The position numbers and the translations under genes were made by a program. 64,000 nt of DNA from Isotricha intestinalis. Its lineage: Eukaryota; Ciliophora; Litostomatea; Vestibuliferida; Isotrichidae. Each line of letters begins with the position of its first letter. The stretch's first letter is position 1. The stretch is taken from assembly GCA_023807065.1 (NCBI GenBank), contig JAJJLU010003489.1:1-64000 (forward strand). Direction: 5' to 3'. The notes below the pieces were generated by a model. That model saw only the letters and a program-made list of their open reading frames with translations. It had not been told where the DNA came from and ran no database searches. This document shows positions 21,309 to 31,137 of this stretch, in pieces.

Positions 21309-22706
21309 TTATTTATTTTCTAATTGTTTTAAGTAATTTTCAACATCTTCATCAACATCATCTTCTTCTAAATTTTCATTATCTTTTAAACTTTTATCTC
21401 CTATTTTATTTAATAAATCTTGAACTTGATCTACAGTATTATTTTGAAAAGTATCATCAGATAATAAATTAATATTATTTTTATTATTCACAATTTTATG
21501 ATTATCTTTTTCATCTTCTTCTTCATCATTTACTTTTTCTTTATTCATTTTTTCTTCATTTTTAATTCCATTTTCTTTTTTTTCTTCTTTAATGTTATTT
21601 TCTTTATGATAACCTTTTAAAATTAAATTCCCGAGAATTTTCTTCCATTTAATATTTTCTTCATCATAAGAAGATAATATTTCATCTTTATTATGGTCAA
21701 CAATACAATTAACATTAAATTCTTTTGGATATCTTATATCTTTATATATTGAATCAATATCTTCTCTATTAAATGTAATATTATTATTATCATAAAAAAA
21801 AGTGTTAAATTGAATAACAAAAAGTTGTTTAAAACATTTTTCACCTTTATGTAAAAATTCAATAGTAACATCACCAAATATAATATTATTAATATCAAAA
21901 GAAATTGTTATATCATTAGAATAAAAATATTTTTGAACTTCATCTCCTTTTTTATAAGAACAATAAATAATTTTTCCATTTGAATTTATTCTTATTACAG
22001 GAGAAAAAAAACTATTTTTATTTATTGTAACATAAGGACCTTCACTTGAATTTTCAATATTATCAATTGCTGGAGCTCCATTAATCATTATATTTTTTAA
22101 ATATATCTTTTTCAAAGATAAAATTGGAGAATGCTGAATAGAAGAAAAGTAATTTAAATATCTAAAATGATTTTTTATTTCTGAATTATTTGAAATCTCC
22201 TTAAATAATTTATTTAATGATATAATATTTTCATATACTGAAATTGGTTCTATTGGACCATTTGATTTTATTACATAATATGATATTAATGAACTTAATA
22301 AACAAAAAATTTTTCCATCTTTTATTTCATCATGAATTATTAAAACATTATCTTCATTTAATGAAAAATAATTTTTAGAACTTATTGAAAAATTAATTAA
22401 ATATTCTAAAGTATAAGAAGGATAATTTGGAGGATGACAATTAACTACTTTTTCTAAATTATCAGTAAAATTTAAAATTCTTGGTGTTAAATTATATATT
22501 CTGAAATTTTCTTTATATTTATTTTTAAATATTGATAAAAATTGACCATCCTCAAATTTTGAGTCTTCTATCCATAATGTTACATTATTATTTATTTGAA
22601 TTAAGTTTTCTTCTATATTTTTTGGAATTTGAATTTTATTTTCTATATATGTGAAATAATCTGCTAATTTTTTTGTGGCATCATTTAAAGAACGAATAAA
22701 ATTCAT
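21309..22706 (-). CDS. Auxilin/tensin-type PTEN-like pseudophosphatase with C2 domain
   Basis: Residues about 1-185 follow the PTP/PTEN-like fold of auxilin, GAK and tensin, including FRIYNLTPR near 68-76 and HPPNYPSYTLEYL at 91-103. The position of the catalytic loop reads HDEIKDGK at 125-132: the nucleophilic Cys is Asp126 and the Arg is Lys132, so no phosphatase activity is expected. A C2-like beta domain follows (PILSLKKIYLKNIMINGAP onward, residues about 194-350). The last 110 residues are acidic, Asn/Glu/Lys-rich and disordered. No J domain follows, unlike true auxilin. A membrane-binding role linked to clathrin or actin is inferred from the family. It is convergent with TRAPPC9. Confidence 0.7.
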   Translation of the reverse strand: MNFIRSLNDATKKLADYFTYIENKIQIPKNIEENLIQINNNVTLWIEDSKFEDGQFLSIFKNKYKENFRIYNLTPRILNFTDNLEKVVNCHPPNYPSYTLEYLINFSISSKNYFSLNEDNVLIIHDEIKDGKIFCLLSSLISYYVIKSNGPIEPISVYENIISLNKLFKEISNNSEIKNHFRYLNYFSSIQHSPILSLKKIYLKNIMINGAPAIDNIENSSEGPYVTINKNSFFSPVIRINSNGKIIYCSYKKGDEVQKYFYSNDITISFDINNIIFGDVTIEFLHKGEKCFKQLFVIQFNTFFYDNNNITFNREDIDSIYKDIRYPKEFNVNCIVDHNKDEILSSYDEENIKWKKILGNLILKGYHKENNIKEEKKENGIKNEEKMNKEKVNDEEEDEKDNHKIVNNKNNINLLSDDTFQNNTVDQVQDLLNKIGDKSLKDNENLEEDDVDEDVENYLKQLENK

Positions 22707-23814
22707 TTTAATAAATAATAATTTATATTTTTACTTTAAAAATAATTAATTAAAGAGAAAAAAAAAAATTTAATTTATTACAAATATTTATACAATATAA
22801 TAGTAAATAAATATATAAAAGAATTAATTTTTTTTAATTAATTTTTTTTTAAATATTCGATAAACATATTTTTTACCAATTTATAAATTATAAGATACAT
22901 TTTCAAATTAATTAATAACTTCTAATAAATGATTTTTATAATGTTTTAATTTATATAAAGAAATAAAATAATATGAAATAAATATTGAATTCATTTTTCA
23001 TTCACGTCATTTTGATATGATGTATAATTTTAGTTTATAAATTTTTTTCTTATGTTGTTTTATACAATTTTAATATATATTTTCAAAAAGGATACTTTTG
23101 CTTTCTTTTCATTATTTATTATTTCAAAATGAGTTCCTTATTTAAAAAATTTGGTAAAATTTCATATTTTATTATAATTTTATTTTGATTTTTCATATAT
23201 ATTATTATTCGATAAAAATTTGTTTTTATTTAAAATATTCTGATTCATATATGATTTTAAACTGTTTAGTAAGATAATTCTTTCTTAAGAATTTTGAAAA
23301 TAAATTTATCATTTACAATTGGGTTTATATAAAAGTGTTTATAATATTAAAACTATAATATTTGATTATGATATAATTAGTAGAGAATGAATTTTGAAAT
23401 AAATTTATAATTTTGGTTTTTTTGAAAATATTAAATTAAAAAATATTAAAGTTTAAAATTAATGGAAGGTTATTCAAATAAAATAAATTGAATAAATTAT
23501 ACAATTAAAGAAGAAATGATATAGAAATAATAAAAGTGATAATAAGATTAATATATAATGTTTAATTCTAGAAAAAAGAAAAATTATGCAAAATGCAAGA
23601 GATGAATATAAACTATTTTATATTAATTTAATATCAAAATATAATATCAAAATTTTCCTGACTTCAATAATTTCATAAGTAATATTTTATCAATGAATAA
23701 TATAAAAAATAAACAAAAATATTGAATGAAACAAATAATATATTTTTAAATTTAAATAAAAAAACATCATTTTTTTATAAATTAATTTAAATAAATCAAT
23801 ATAAATTTAATTAA
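22707..23814. other. Long intergenic spacer
   Basis: About 1.1 kb between divergent genes. A short frame begins at 23130 (MSSLFKKFG) and runs into GTAAAA, which could be a first exon, but nothing convincing follows. The rest is A/T runs with stops in all frames. No RNA gene or repeat was recognised. Confidence 0.45.
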
Positions 23815-25620
23815 ATGGAAAATGAACCTTCAACAAATCAAGAAATACAAGAAATACCTTTATTAAAGTTTGAAGATCATTTATGGAATCGTTTTGACGC
23901 ATTACATGAAAGATATATTAGACAATATAATTATTTATCAAATTTAAAAACATTATTTACAAAATACAAATCAGGTTGCATGGATTTTTCCAAATCAAAC
24001 TTAAATATAGTAAAATCGAAATTTCAATTAGAAGAATCAAACAATACTCAAAATGATGCTTTATTAGCTTTAATTTCAAATATATTAAAACAAGGAGAAG
24101 CATTTGAATGTTTTGAAAAAGCAATGCCAAATTATATTTTCCAAAAATTAGATGCTATATTAGATCCAATTTATTATGAAGAAAAAGAAAAATATAATAA
24201 TTTAAAAAAAGCTTTAAAAAATTATAATTCTGCTAAAAATTCGGTGGAAAAAGCTAAAAGAGTATTTTATAGTTCTGCTTCTGCTGCTGAAAATCAATTA
24301 AGAGCTGTTATTAAAACAAAAGAAATTGATGTTTCTCAGGCAAATATGGAAACATTAAATAAATTAGAAAATAAAAAAAATGATTTAATGAATGAAGCAA
24401 AGAATTATGAAAATAAATATGTCTTTGAAATTCAAAATGCAAATAAATTAAGAATTGACTTTAATCAAAAACAAAATAATATCCTTCAATTTTATGAAAA
24501 AAGAGATAATGATAGTGGAGAACAAATAAAAACAATATTAATGTTATATGTAGCTGAATTAAAAAAAGATTTACAAATAATAATAAATAATATATATGAA
24601 TTTGAGGAAAATATAAAAAAAATGGATATTAAAAAAGATATAAATCAATTTATAGAAACTAATAAAGGAACAATGAAACCAGATGAAGAGATAATATTTT
24701 GTCCTTATGAACCAATAACAAAATCAACAGAAACAAAAGAATCAGAAGAATTTAAATATAATGTTATGAGAGAAATGAAATTACATTTTTCTGGAATTTA
24801 CCCTGATTTTAATCAAGAATTTGAAGATAAGAAAAATGAATTAAGAAAAATGACTGTTAACTTTTTTAAAACAAATGTCACTTTTAATGAACAAGAAAAA
24901 TTACTTGAATATTTAAAACAAAAAGAATTTAGAGATTATTTTTTAATTAATTTAAGTAAACAAAGAACTCAAGGTAGATATGCTAGAAAAGAAGAAATAA
25001 TAAATAATTTAAAAGAAGTTTTAACATTAATTTTAGATATTGCTGAAAAAGAAAAAGATTTTGAAGCTGGAAAAAATTGTATTATATTATCACAAACTTA
25101 TTATATTGAAGACAAAAATGATAAAAATAAAAAAGTTTATTTAATGGAATCTATTGAAAATAATCAATGGTTAAAATCAATTGATTTTTGGAATGGAATA
25201 ATAGATTTAATGACTAAGAAAGAAATTGAGAAAAATAAAAAAATAAATAAAAACACAGAAAATAATGAAAAAGAACAAAAAAAAATAATGTCTAATGCTG
25301 GTTTTTCTCAATTATTATCTTATGCAAATAATATGGTTGAATTTAATATTGATAAAGAAACTATTAAACGTGTTATTGATAAATTTGCAATTAAATATGA
25401 AATTGAAAAAAACTTAGTTGAAGCTATATATGCTAATTCTGGGATTACTGGAGAAATTGATGTTAATGCTTATAATCCTGAAGAAGATAAAATCGAAGAA
25501 AATAAAAATGATAATGAAAAAATTGAACCAAAAGAAGAAGAAGAAAAAAAAGAAATTAAAGATGAAGTAAAAAATGATATGGGTGAAGAAGTTAAAAATA
25601 ATGAGGAAAATAATAATTAA
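23815..25620 (+). CDS. F-BAR domain protein with KIAA0513/SBF2-like domain
   Basis: Residues about 15-280 look like an F-BAR (FCH plus coiled-coil) membrane-curvature module: the start FEDHLWNRFDALHERYIRQY, then long amphipathic helices including FYSSASAAENQLRAVIKTKE. Residues about 310-550 resemble the domain shared by KIAA0513 and SBF2/MTMR13 (TQGRYARKEEIINNLKEVL, then A-x-x-C-I-I-L-S-Q-T-Y-Y, then NQWLKSIDFWNGIIDL). The C-terminal 50 residues are a Glu/Lys/Asn tail. The combination suggests a membrane-bending adaptor in endocytosis or at the ciliary base. The F-BAR call is fairly secure; the second domain is by remembered pattern only. Confidence 0.7.
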   Translation: MENEPSTNQEIQEIPLLKFEDHLWNRFDALHERYIRQYNYLSNLKTLFTKYKSGCMDFSKSNLNIVKSKFQLEESNNTQNDALLALISNILKQGEAFECFEKAMPNYIFQKLDAILDPIYYEEKEKYNNLKKALKNYNSAKNSVEKAKRVFYSSASAAENQLRAVIKTKEIDVSQANMETLNKLENKKNDLMNEAKNYENKYVFEIQNANKLRIDFNQKQNNILQFYEKRDNDSGEQIKTILMLYVAELKKDLQIIINNIYEFEENIKKMDIKKDINQFIETNKGTMKPDEEIIFCPYEPITKSTETKESEEFKYNVMREMKLHFSGIYPDFNQEFEDKKNELRKMTVNFFKTNVTFNEQEKLLEYLKQKEFRDYFLINLSKQRTQGRYARKEEIINNLKEVLTLILDIAEKEKDFEAGKNCIILSQTYYIEDKNDKNKKVYLMESIENNQWLKSIDFWNGIIDLMTKKEIEKNKKINKNTENNEKEQKKIMSNAGFSQLLSYANNMVEFNIDKETIKRVIDKFAIKYEIEKNLVEAIYANSGITGEIDVNAYNPEEDKIEENKNDNEKIEPKEEEEKKEIKDEVKNDMGEEVKNNEENNN

Positions 25621-25883
25621 GGGATAATTTAATATTATTTATAATTTATATTTAAATACTTTTTTTTTGAAAATTCTGAAAAAAAGTGAAATATTTAAGT
25701 ATATTAAAATATTATTTAAATTTTATTTGAATAAATCAAATATTTAGATAGGAAGTAATTTAATTTATGATTTAATTTAATTCAATAAATTAAAAAAAAT
25801 TAACAAGATAATTCAATCTTTTAAAAATAATTAATTTAACAAATCATTAAAAAAAATAAAAAAATCTTTTACTCCTAAATATT

Positions 25884-26984
25884 TTAAGCAGTGGTCAATT
25901 GATTTCCATATGTTTCTTCAGGAAGATTATTATTATGATTATCTTCCTTATTATCTCCAATATCATTATTATCATTATTCCTTTCATTTCCCCCTGTATC
26001 CTCTTTATTATAGTCATTGCTATAAGTTTCTTCTCTTTCAATCTTAATATTATTATTATTATTATTATTGTTTTTACTCTTTCTTTTATTTTCACTTCTT
26101 TGAGTTTTTCTGTATTCACTTTCCCTAAAAGATTTATTTTTCCCTTTTTTTCTCCAAGGTTCATCTTTTTTCTCTCTTTGAAACCCTTCAAAATCAGAAA
26201 AGAAATCGTAACTTCCTGGACCTGGTTCAGTACTCATTTTGGGTCCTTGATAAAATTGAGGAGGTCTCTCATGCATAGTTTTAGCAATATTACTTACCCA
26301 TTTACTATCAGTATGATAACCAGTTCTATTAAAAATAGTATCATTTTCATAAGTACCAGGACCAGGTACTTTATAATCATGAACTTTAAATCTTTCACTT
26401 TTAGAAAAACCAATTTGATGAGTATTATAAAAAGTGGAAGTGGGAAATTTCCCAATACCATTAATAGCTAATTTTTCATTATAATTTCCAGGACCAGGTA
26501 AATTTCTAGTTAATCTAAAATTATCAATTTTATCCCATCCTCTCCCAAAAATTGAAAATTTCAAAGCATCATAACCAAGAGGCTTCCTTACATTATAATG
26601 TCCTGGTCCAGGGTCATTTTTATCATAGTTATTAATTGGTCTCTTACATTCTTCTCTTCCTCGACCAAAGGAGTATTGAGGGGAGTGACTAGTTCTAACA
26701 TTGGTAGCAAAGTCTGATGGGATGTCATAGTAAACACTGGTCTTTCCTTTCAGGTGAACTGATGTAAAATCTGAACGTCCTCCATATCCAAAGGCTGCGA
26801 ATCGATGTGATTTTTGAGATGGAAGATCATAGAATAAAGTCTCTGATGTCTTTTTTAATTCTTTGAATCGAGGCTTTTTTGGAAAAGAATACATTTGCTT
26901 TGATGTAGATGAGTTTATGTTCACATCCACTTTCTTTAATACTTCTTGGGGGATTAATGGATTCGGTGAATGTTGAGTGTTCAT
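25884..26984 (-). CDS. Sperm-tail PG-rich repeat (STPG) protein
   Basis: The 366-residue protein has four clear PG-rich repeats: DPGPGHYNVRKP, LPGPGNYNEKLA, VPGPGTYENDTI and EPGPGSYDFFSD, spaced about 40 residues apart between residues 125 and 265. The N-terminal part (RFAAFGYGGRSDFT and similar) matches the lead-in seen in ODF3/STPG-type proteins. Such proteins line doublet or ciliary-tip microtubules. The C-terminal 90 residues are basic, then Asn/Asp-rich and disordered, encoded by an AAT/ATT microsatellite near 26048-26070. DNA of the first 100 codons is less AT-rich than neighbours. This is further evidence for an axoneme. Confidence 0.88.
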   Translation of the reverse strand: MNTQHSPNPLIPQEVLKKVDVNINSSTSKQMYSFPKKPRFKELKKTSETLFYDLPSQKSHRFAAFGYGGRSDFTSVHLKGKTSVYYDIPSDFATNVRTSHSPQYSFGRGREECKRPINNYDKNDPGPGHYNVRKPLGYDALKFSIFGRGWDKIDNFRLTRNLPGPGNYNEKLAINGIGKFPTSTFYNTHQIGFSKSERFKVHDYKVPGPGTYENDTIFNRTGYHTDSKWVSNIAKTMHERPPQFYQGPKMSTEPGPGSYDFFSDFEGFQREKKDEPWRKKGKNKSFRESEYRKTQRSENKRKSKNNNNNNNNIKIEREETYSNDYNKEDTGGNERNNDNNDIGDNKEDNHNNNLPEETYGNQLTTA

Positions 26985-27825
26985 TTTTTTGGAGTTTTTG
27001 TTTTAATTTTTATTTTTTATATTGGATTTTGGGAAAAAAATTATTTTTTTCAGTTAAAATTATCCATTTAGATATTAAGCTTATTTTTTCAAAATAAAAA
27101 AAAATATATTTAAATTCATATCTAAGAATGAAATTAAATTTTAAAAAAATAGAAAATGAAAAAATAAATTATATAATACAAAGAAAAGATATCATAATAC
27201 ATTTTTTTTCCTTAATCTTTTATAATAAAACAATTATCATTATAAATACTATTTTTATTATTTAGAATAGTAAGTAAGGAATCATAAAAGTATTATATTT
27301 TTCTTTTTTTAAAGCCAAATATATTATATAATTTTTCTATTTATAGTAAAAATATTTGTAAATAATCACAGAACAGAAAAAGATTCTTTTTTAATAAATC
27401 AATAATGGAAGTTTATTATTTTAAAAAAAGTATTATAATCTTTATTATTATTATCATTTTGGATTCTATTAATTGGAACTATCTTAAAGATTTCACAAAA
27501 AAAAAAATCAGTGATAAAATTAATATTTGATTATATTATTAACTCTTAAATCTATTATTGATTGAATAAAATATTTTATTACTCATTCAGAATTTGTTTT
27601 TTGATTTATTTCTTTTTGAGAATTAATACTTTTTTTCTTCAGAATTACATTTTTAAAGAAAACTAAAATGAATAATATCACTGTATTTTATATAGAATAT
27701 TATTTTATATTCAAATATGATTTGAAAAGGTTTGATGGAAATTCATTATAGTTTTAACTTTATTTTTATATTATTTTGTTTTTATTAAAAAATTATTAAT
27801 TTTATATTTTTTTTGAAACTTTTAA
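26985..27825. other. Intergenic spacer, divergent
   Basis: AT-rich spacer between an STPG gene and an LRR gene. A 41-codon hydrophobic frame (27405-27530) is present but has no support. No RNA gene or repeat was seen. Confidence 0.45.
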
Positions 27826-29814
27826 ATGAAAAGTGTCAAGAAAAATTATGGAAAAAAAAAAAATAAAAAAGAAAATAAAAGAAAATCAAATGAAAATAAA
27901 GGAATTAATTTATGTGAATTAGTTAAGAGTCAATATCTTTTAAAAGAAATTTTTACCTATTTAGATGTTGTTTCTACTTTAAAATTAATTAAAAAAAATA
28001 AAACAATTCAGAAAAAATTAAATATATCAATTGATACATATTCAATTAGATATAAAATGAAAAATATTAATATGAAAAAAAATAATAATTTAGGATTTGA
28101 TCAATTATATGAAATAACTAAAATAAAATACCCAAAAATGAAAGAAAATGAATTAGTAAATTTATTATTTAATTTTTCAGATAAGAAAAAATTTACATTT
28201 TATTCTTTAAAAAATTCAGATTGTTTACAAGGAATAATTCCATTATTATTAAATAGTGAAAATAAAATAAAAAATATTGAATTAAATTTATTTAAAAAAG
28301 CTGAATTTTCCTATAAAGAAATCTTACCTGTTCAAACTAATTTATTATCAATTATTTCTGTTTTTAATGTGCATTTATACTTGTCGAAATTTACTCAAAA
28401 TGAATTTGATAATTTAGTTAATTATATAAGTTTTTTACCAAAGGATAAAGATATTACTATATGTATTAATGGAATTAATTTTACTAATTTTAAATTAAAT
28501 ACTTTTAAAAATATTTTAATTCAATACAATAATATCATAGAACTTAAATTATCAGAACTTAATTTAGATGATAAAACTTTTTTAAGTCTTGAAGATTGCT
28601 TAATTAATAAAACAAATCTAAAAAAATTGGATTTATCTGGGAATTTTATTTCAGAAAAAAGTTTAAATTTAATTAGTAGAATATTAGTTAATAATCAATT
28701 CTTAGAAGAAATTGATTTAAGTTCAAATTTTTTTGCTTCATATATGATTAAAACAATAGGTTTATCAACAAAAAATTTAACATACTTAGATTTAGGTGAA
28801 TATCTAATTCAAGAAGAAGATTTAAAGAATTTAGATTTATATAAAGAAAATTATCAAAACTTGAAAAATTTTTATTTTAATAATAGAACATTAAAATTAG
28901 ATAATAATACAATATCAAAAATCAAAGCATTAAAATCTTTGGAATCTCTTAAAATTAATTGTGATTATGATACAATGTTTTTAGATAATCTTTCTGAAAT
29001 ACATTCTTTAAAAGAATTATATTTAAATAAAATTGAATTTCAATCTGAGTTTGATTTATCAATTTTTAAATCTCTAATTAATTTAAATTTAAAAGAATGT
29101 ACAAATGTTGATAAAATATTAAAATTATCAAATGAGAATTTATTTTTAATAACTTTAAATTTAGAAAACTCAAATTTAGATTACACTGCTTCTATCATAT
29201 TAAATAAATTTCTTTTAAAAACACCTAATTTAATAGATTTAAATATTTCTAATAATGATATTTATCTTCAAAATCTTTTATCTTCATTTAGAATTTTAAA
29301 CAAATTAGAAAAAATAAATATATCAAAAATAAAAAGCAATAGTGATAGTTTAATTTCTTTTTCTCAAATTTTACCTTCATATGAAAATTTAACTCATTTT
29401 GATATTTCAGAAAATAATTTATCATATAATCAAATTCAAATGTTTTTATTAACATTACTAAAAAATATAAATATACAATCAATTAATTTTTCATCAAATC
29501 ATTTTAATAGGGATGGAATAGAAACATTAATTTCTTTTTTAAGAAGATCTGAAAATTTAAATACTTTAATTTTAAGAAATATAAACTTAAATAATGAAGG
29601 CTTTAAAATGCTTTTAAGTGAACATTCTTTTTTAGTAAATGCAAGATATATAAATTTAGGAAATAATAAGATAGATGAAAAAGCAATAAAAATCCTTTTA
29701 GAGAAAAAAGATTATTTCCTAAGAATAGAATATTTAAATTTATCACAATTGGAAATATCAAAACAAATTAAGAACACAATTCATACAATATATAACGGTA
29801 TATTGTTTATATAA
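27826..29814 (+). CDS. Leucine-rich-repeat protein with F-box-like N-terminus
   Basis: The 662-residue protein starts with a Lys/Asn-rich leader, then an F-box-like helical motif at about residues 34-75 (LLKEIFTYLDVVSTLKLIKK, then IQKKLNISIDTYS) sharing its pattern with the protein at 4523-6148. From about residue 185 to the end it carries many canonical LRRs: LKKLDLSGNFIS, LEEIDLSSNFF, LTYLDLGEYLI, LIDLNISNNDI, LTHFDISENNLS, IQSINFSSNHFN, ARYINLGNNKID. The horseshoe is complete, without transmembrane segment or signal peptide, so it is intracellular. A role as a ubiquitin-ligase substrate receptor is possible if the N-terminal motif is a true F-box; otherwise it is a scaffold. Confidence 0.75.
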   Translation: MKSVKKNYGKKKNKKENKRKSNENKGINLCELVKSQYLLKEIFTYLDVVSTLKLIKKNKTIQKKLNISIDTYSIRYKMKNINMKKNNNLGFDQLYEITKIKYPKMKENELVNLLFNFSDKKKFTFYSLKNSDCLQGIIPLLLNSENKIKNIELNLFKKAEFSYKEILPVQTNLLSIISVFNVHLYLSKFTQNEFDNLVNYISFLPKDKDITICINGINFTNFKLNTFKNILIQYNNIIELKLSELNLDDKTFLSLEDCLINKTNLKKLDLSGNFISEKSLNLISRILVNNQFLEEIDLSSNFFASYMIKTIGLSTKNLTYLDLGEYLIQEEDLKNLDLYKENYQNLKNFYFNNRTLKLDNNTISKIKALKSLESLKINCDYDTMFLDNLSEIHSLKELYLNKIEFQSEFDLSIFKSLINLNLKECTNVDKILKLSNENLFLITLNLENSNLDYTASIILNKFLLKTPNLIDLNISNNDIYLQNLLSSFRILNKLEKINISKIKSNSDSLISFSQILPSYENLTHFDISENNLSYNQIQMFLLTLLKNINIQSINFSSNHFNRDGIETLISFLRRSENLNTLILRNINLNNEGFKMLLSEHSFLVNARYINLGNNKIDEKAIKILLEKKDYFLRIEYLNLSQLEISKQIKNTIHTIYNGILFI

Positions 29815-29979
29815 ATCCAAAATATTCAAAAAAAATAAAAAGAATAAAAACATCAATAATGAATTAAACTAAATTAAATAATCTATAAATAAAAAAACTT
29901 TAATTAATTATTATGAATTTTCAAATATACAGTCAATTCTAAAATTAAAAAAAAATAAAAAAGAAAAATTTAAAAAAAA

Positions 29980-30990
29980 ATGCATCAAACATCAAAAACT
30001 TTATATCAATTCATAGAAATTCGTTACTGTGACCCAATATGTGCAATAGACTTATCAGATACAGGATTAATATTAGGAAGTATGTTAGGTAGAAGTATAT
30101 ACTTTGATATTCCTGAGAAAAAATATTACGTAATAAGTGAACAACAAGATGAAAATATCACAGGAGTAAATTTTCTAAAAAATGATAAAACTAAATTTTA
30201 TGTATCAAGTGGTGATTTCGAAGTATTAAAATGTCAAATAATAAAAAATAAACCACCTCAATATGACGTAATATCAAATTACACAAGTGAAGGAGAACAT
30301 AATTCAAAATGTGAGAATTGTTTTTGTTTATTATATGATAAATTTCTATTAAGATTATTTATGCATATTCCTCAAAGCACAGATGAAGCTTGTGAAATAT
30401 TTCAATGTGATTATATTGTTAAAAATATTGATAATGAATCTTGTGTTGAAGGACAAATCAAAATGAGTAATTATGCTGTTCCATTTGATTATGATGGTAG
30501 AAATTTAGTTTGGATTGATTTTTATGATGAAGGAAAAAGAACTTTATTTATTTACTCTTTTGTTACTAAAACTTTAAGCCAAAAAATTGATTTAATTGAT
30601 GATGATGGTCACTTTAGTCATTTAAAATTTCTTCCTGGAAATAGATATTTTGTTGTCAGAAATTATAAAGATTGTGAAATTAGAAATGATAAATTAGAAG
30701 TAATTAAAAGCTTTACTCATATTGGTGTTGAAGTTTTAGATTTTGGATATTATGTTGAAAATGATGGAAATTTAATTATTGCTACTCTTGATATTTATGG
30801 TGGAGTTAATTTATATGATGAAAAAAAAAATTTAATTGAATGTGAATTTAATTTATATGAATTAGACAGTATTTCACAAGAAGATAAAGATAGACAATTT
30901 TTTTCAATGGGATTCCCCTATTTTATACGTATAAATAAAGATTATATTGTTATTACAGCTGATTATGGTGTATATATAATTAAGAGATAG
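29980..30990 (+). CDS. WD40-like beta-propeller protein, unrecognised
   Basis: The 336-residue product consists of short beta-strand-like repeats of about 40-50 residues, such as PICAIDLSDTGLILGSMLGR, FSHLKFLPGNRYFVVRN and KDYIVITADYGVYIIK, consistent with a single seven-bladed propeller without extra domains. Classical WD dipeptides are mostly absent. Codon usage is slightly less AT-biased than surrounding genes. The gene lies tail to tail with the FAM221 gene. The partner is unknown. Confidence 0.6.
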   Translation: MHQTSKTLYQFIEIRYCDPICAIDLSDTGLILGSMLGRSIYFDIPEKKYYVISEQQDENITGVNFLKNDKTKFYVSSGDFEVLKCQIIKNKPPQYDVISNYTSEGEHNSKCENCFCLLYDKFLLRLFMHIPQSTDEACEIFQCDYIVKNIDNESCVEGQIKMSNYAVPFDYDGRNLVWIDFYDEGKRTLFIYSFVTKTLSQKIDLIDDDGHFSHLKFLPGNRYFVVRNYKDCEIRNDKLEVIKSFTHIGVEVLDFGYYVENDGNLIIATLDIYGGVNLYDEKKNLIECEFNLYELDSISQEDKDRQFFSMGFPYFIRINKDYIVITADYGVYIIKR

Positions 30991-31137
30991 ATTTCTTTTT
31001 TTATATATTTTCATTTCATTTAAATTTAATTTTTTTAAATTTTTCAAATAAAAAATAAATTAAGAAAATTTCTAATGTCAAAACTATAAGAAAATAAATA
31101 AAAAAGTTTTATCATTACAAAAAAAATCAAAAAAGAT

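Noticed and set aside
27405..27530. 41-codon hydrophobic plus-strand frame
   Set aside because: Length and composition are expected by chance in such AT-rich DNA; no supporting signal.
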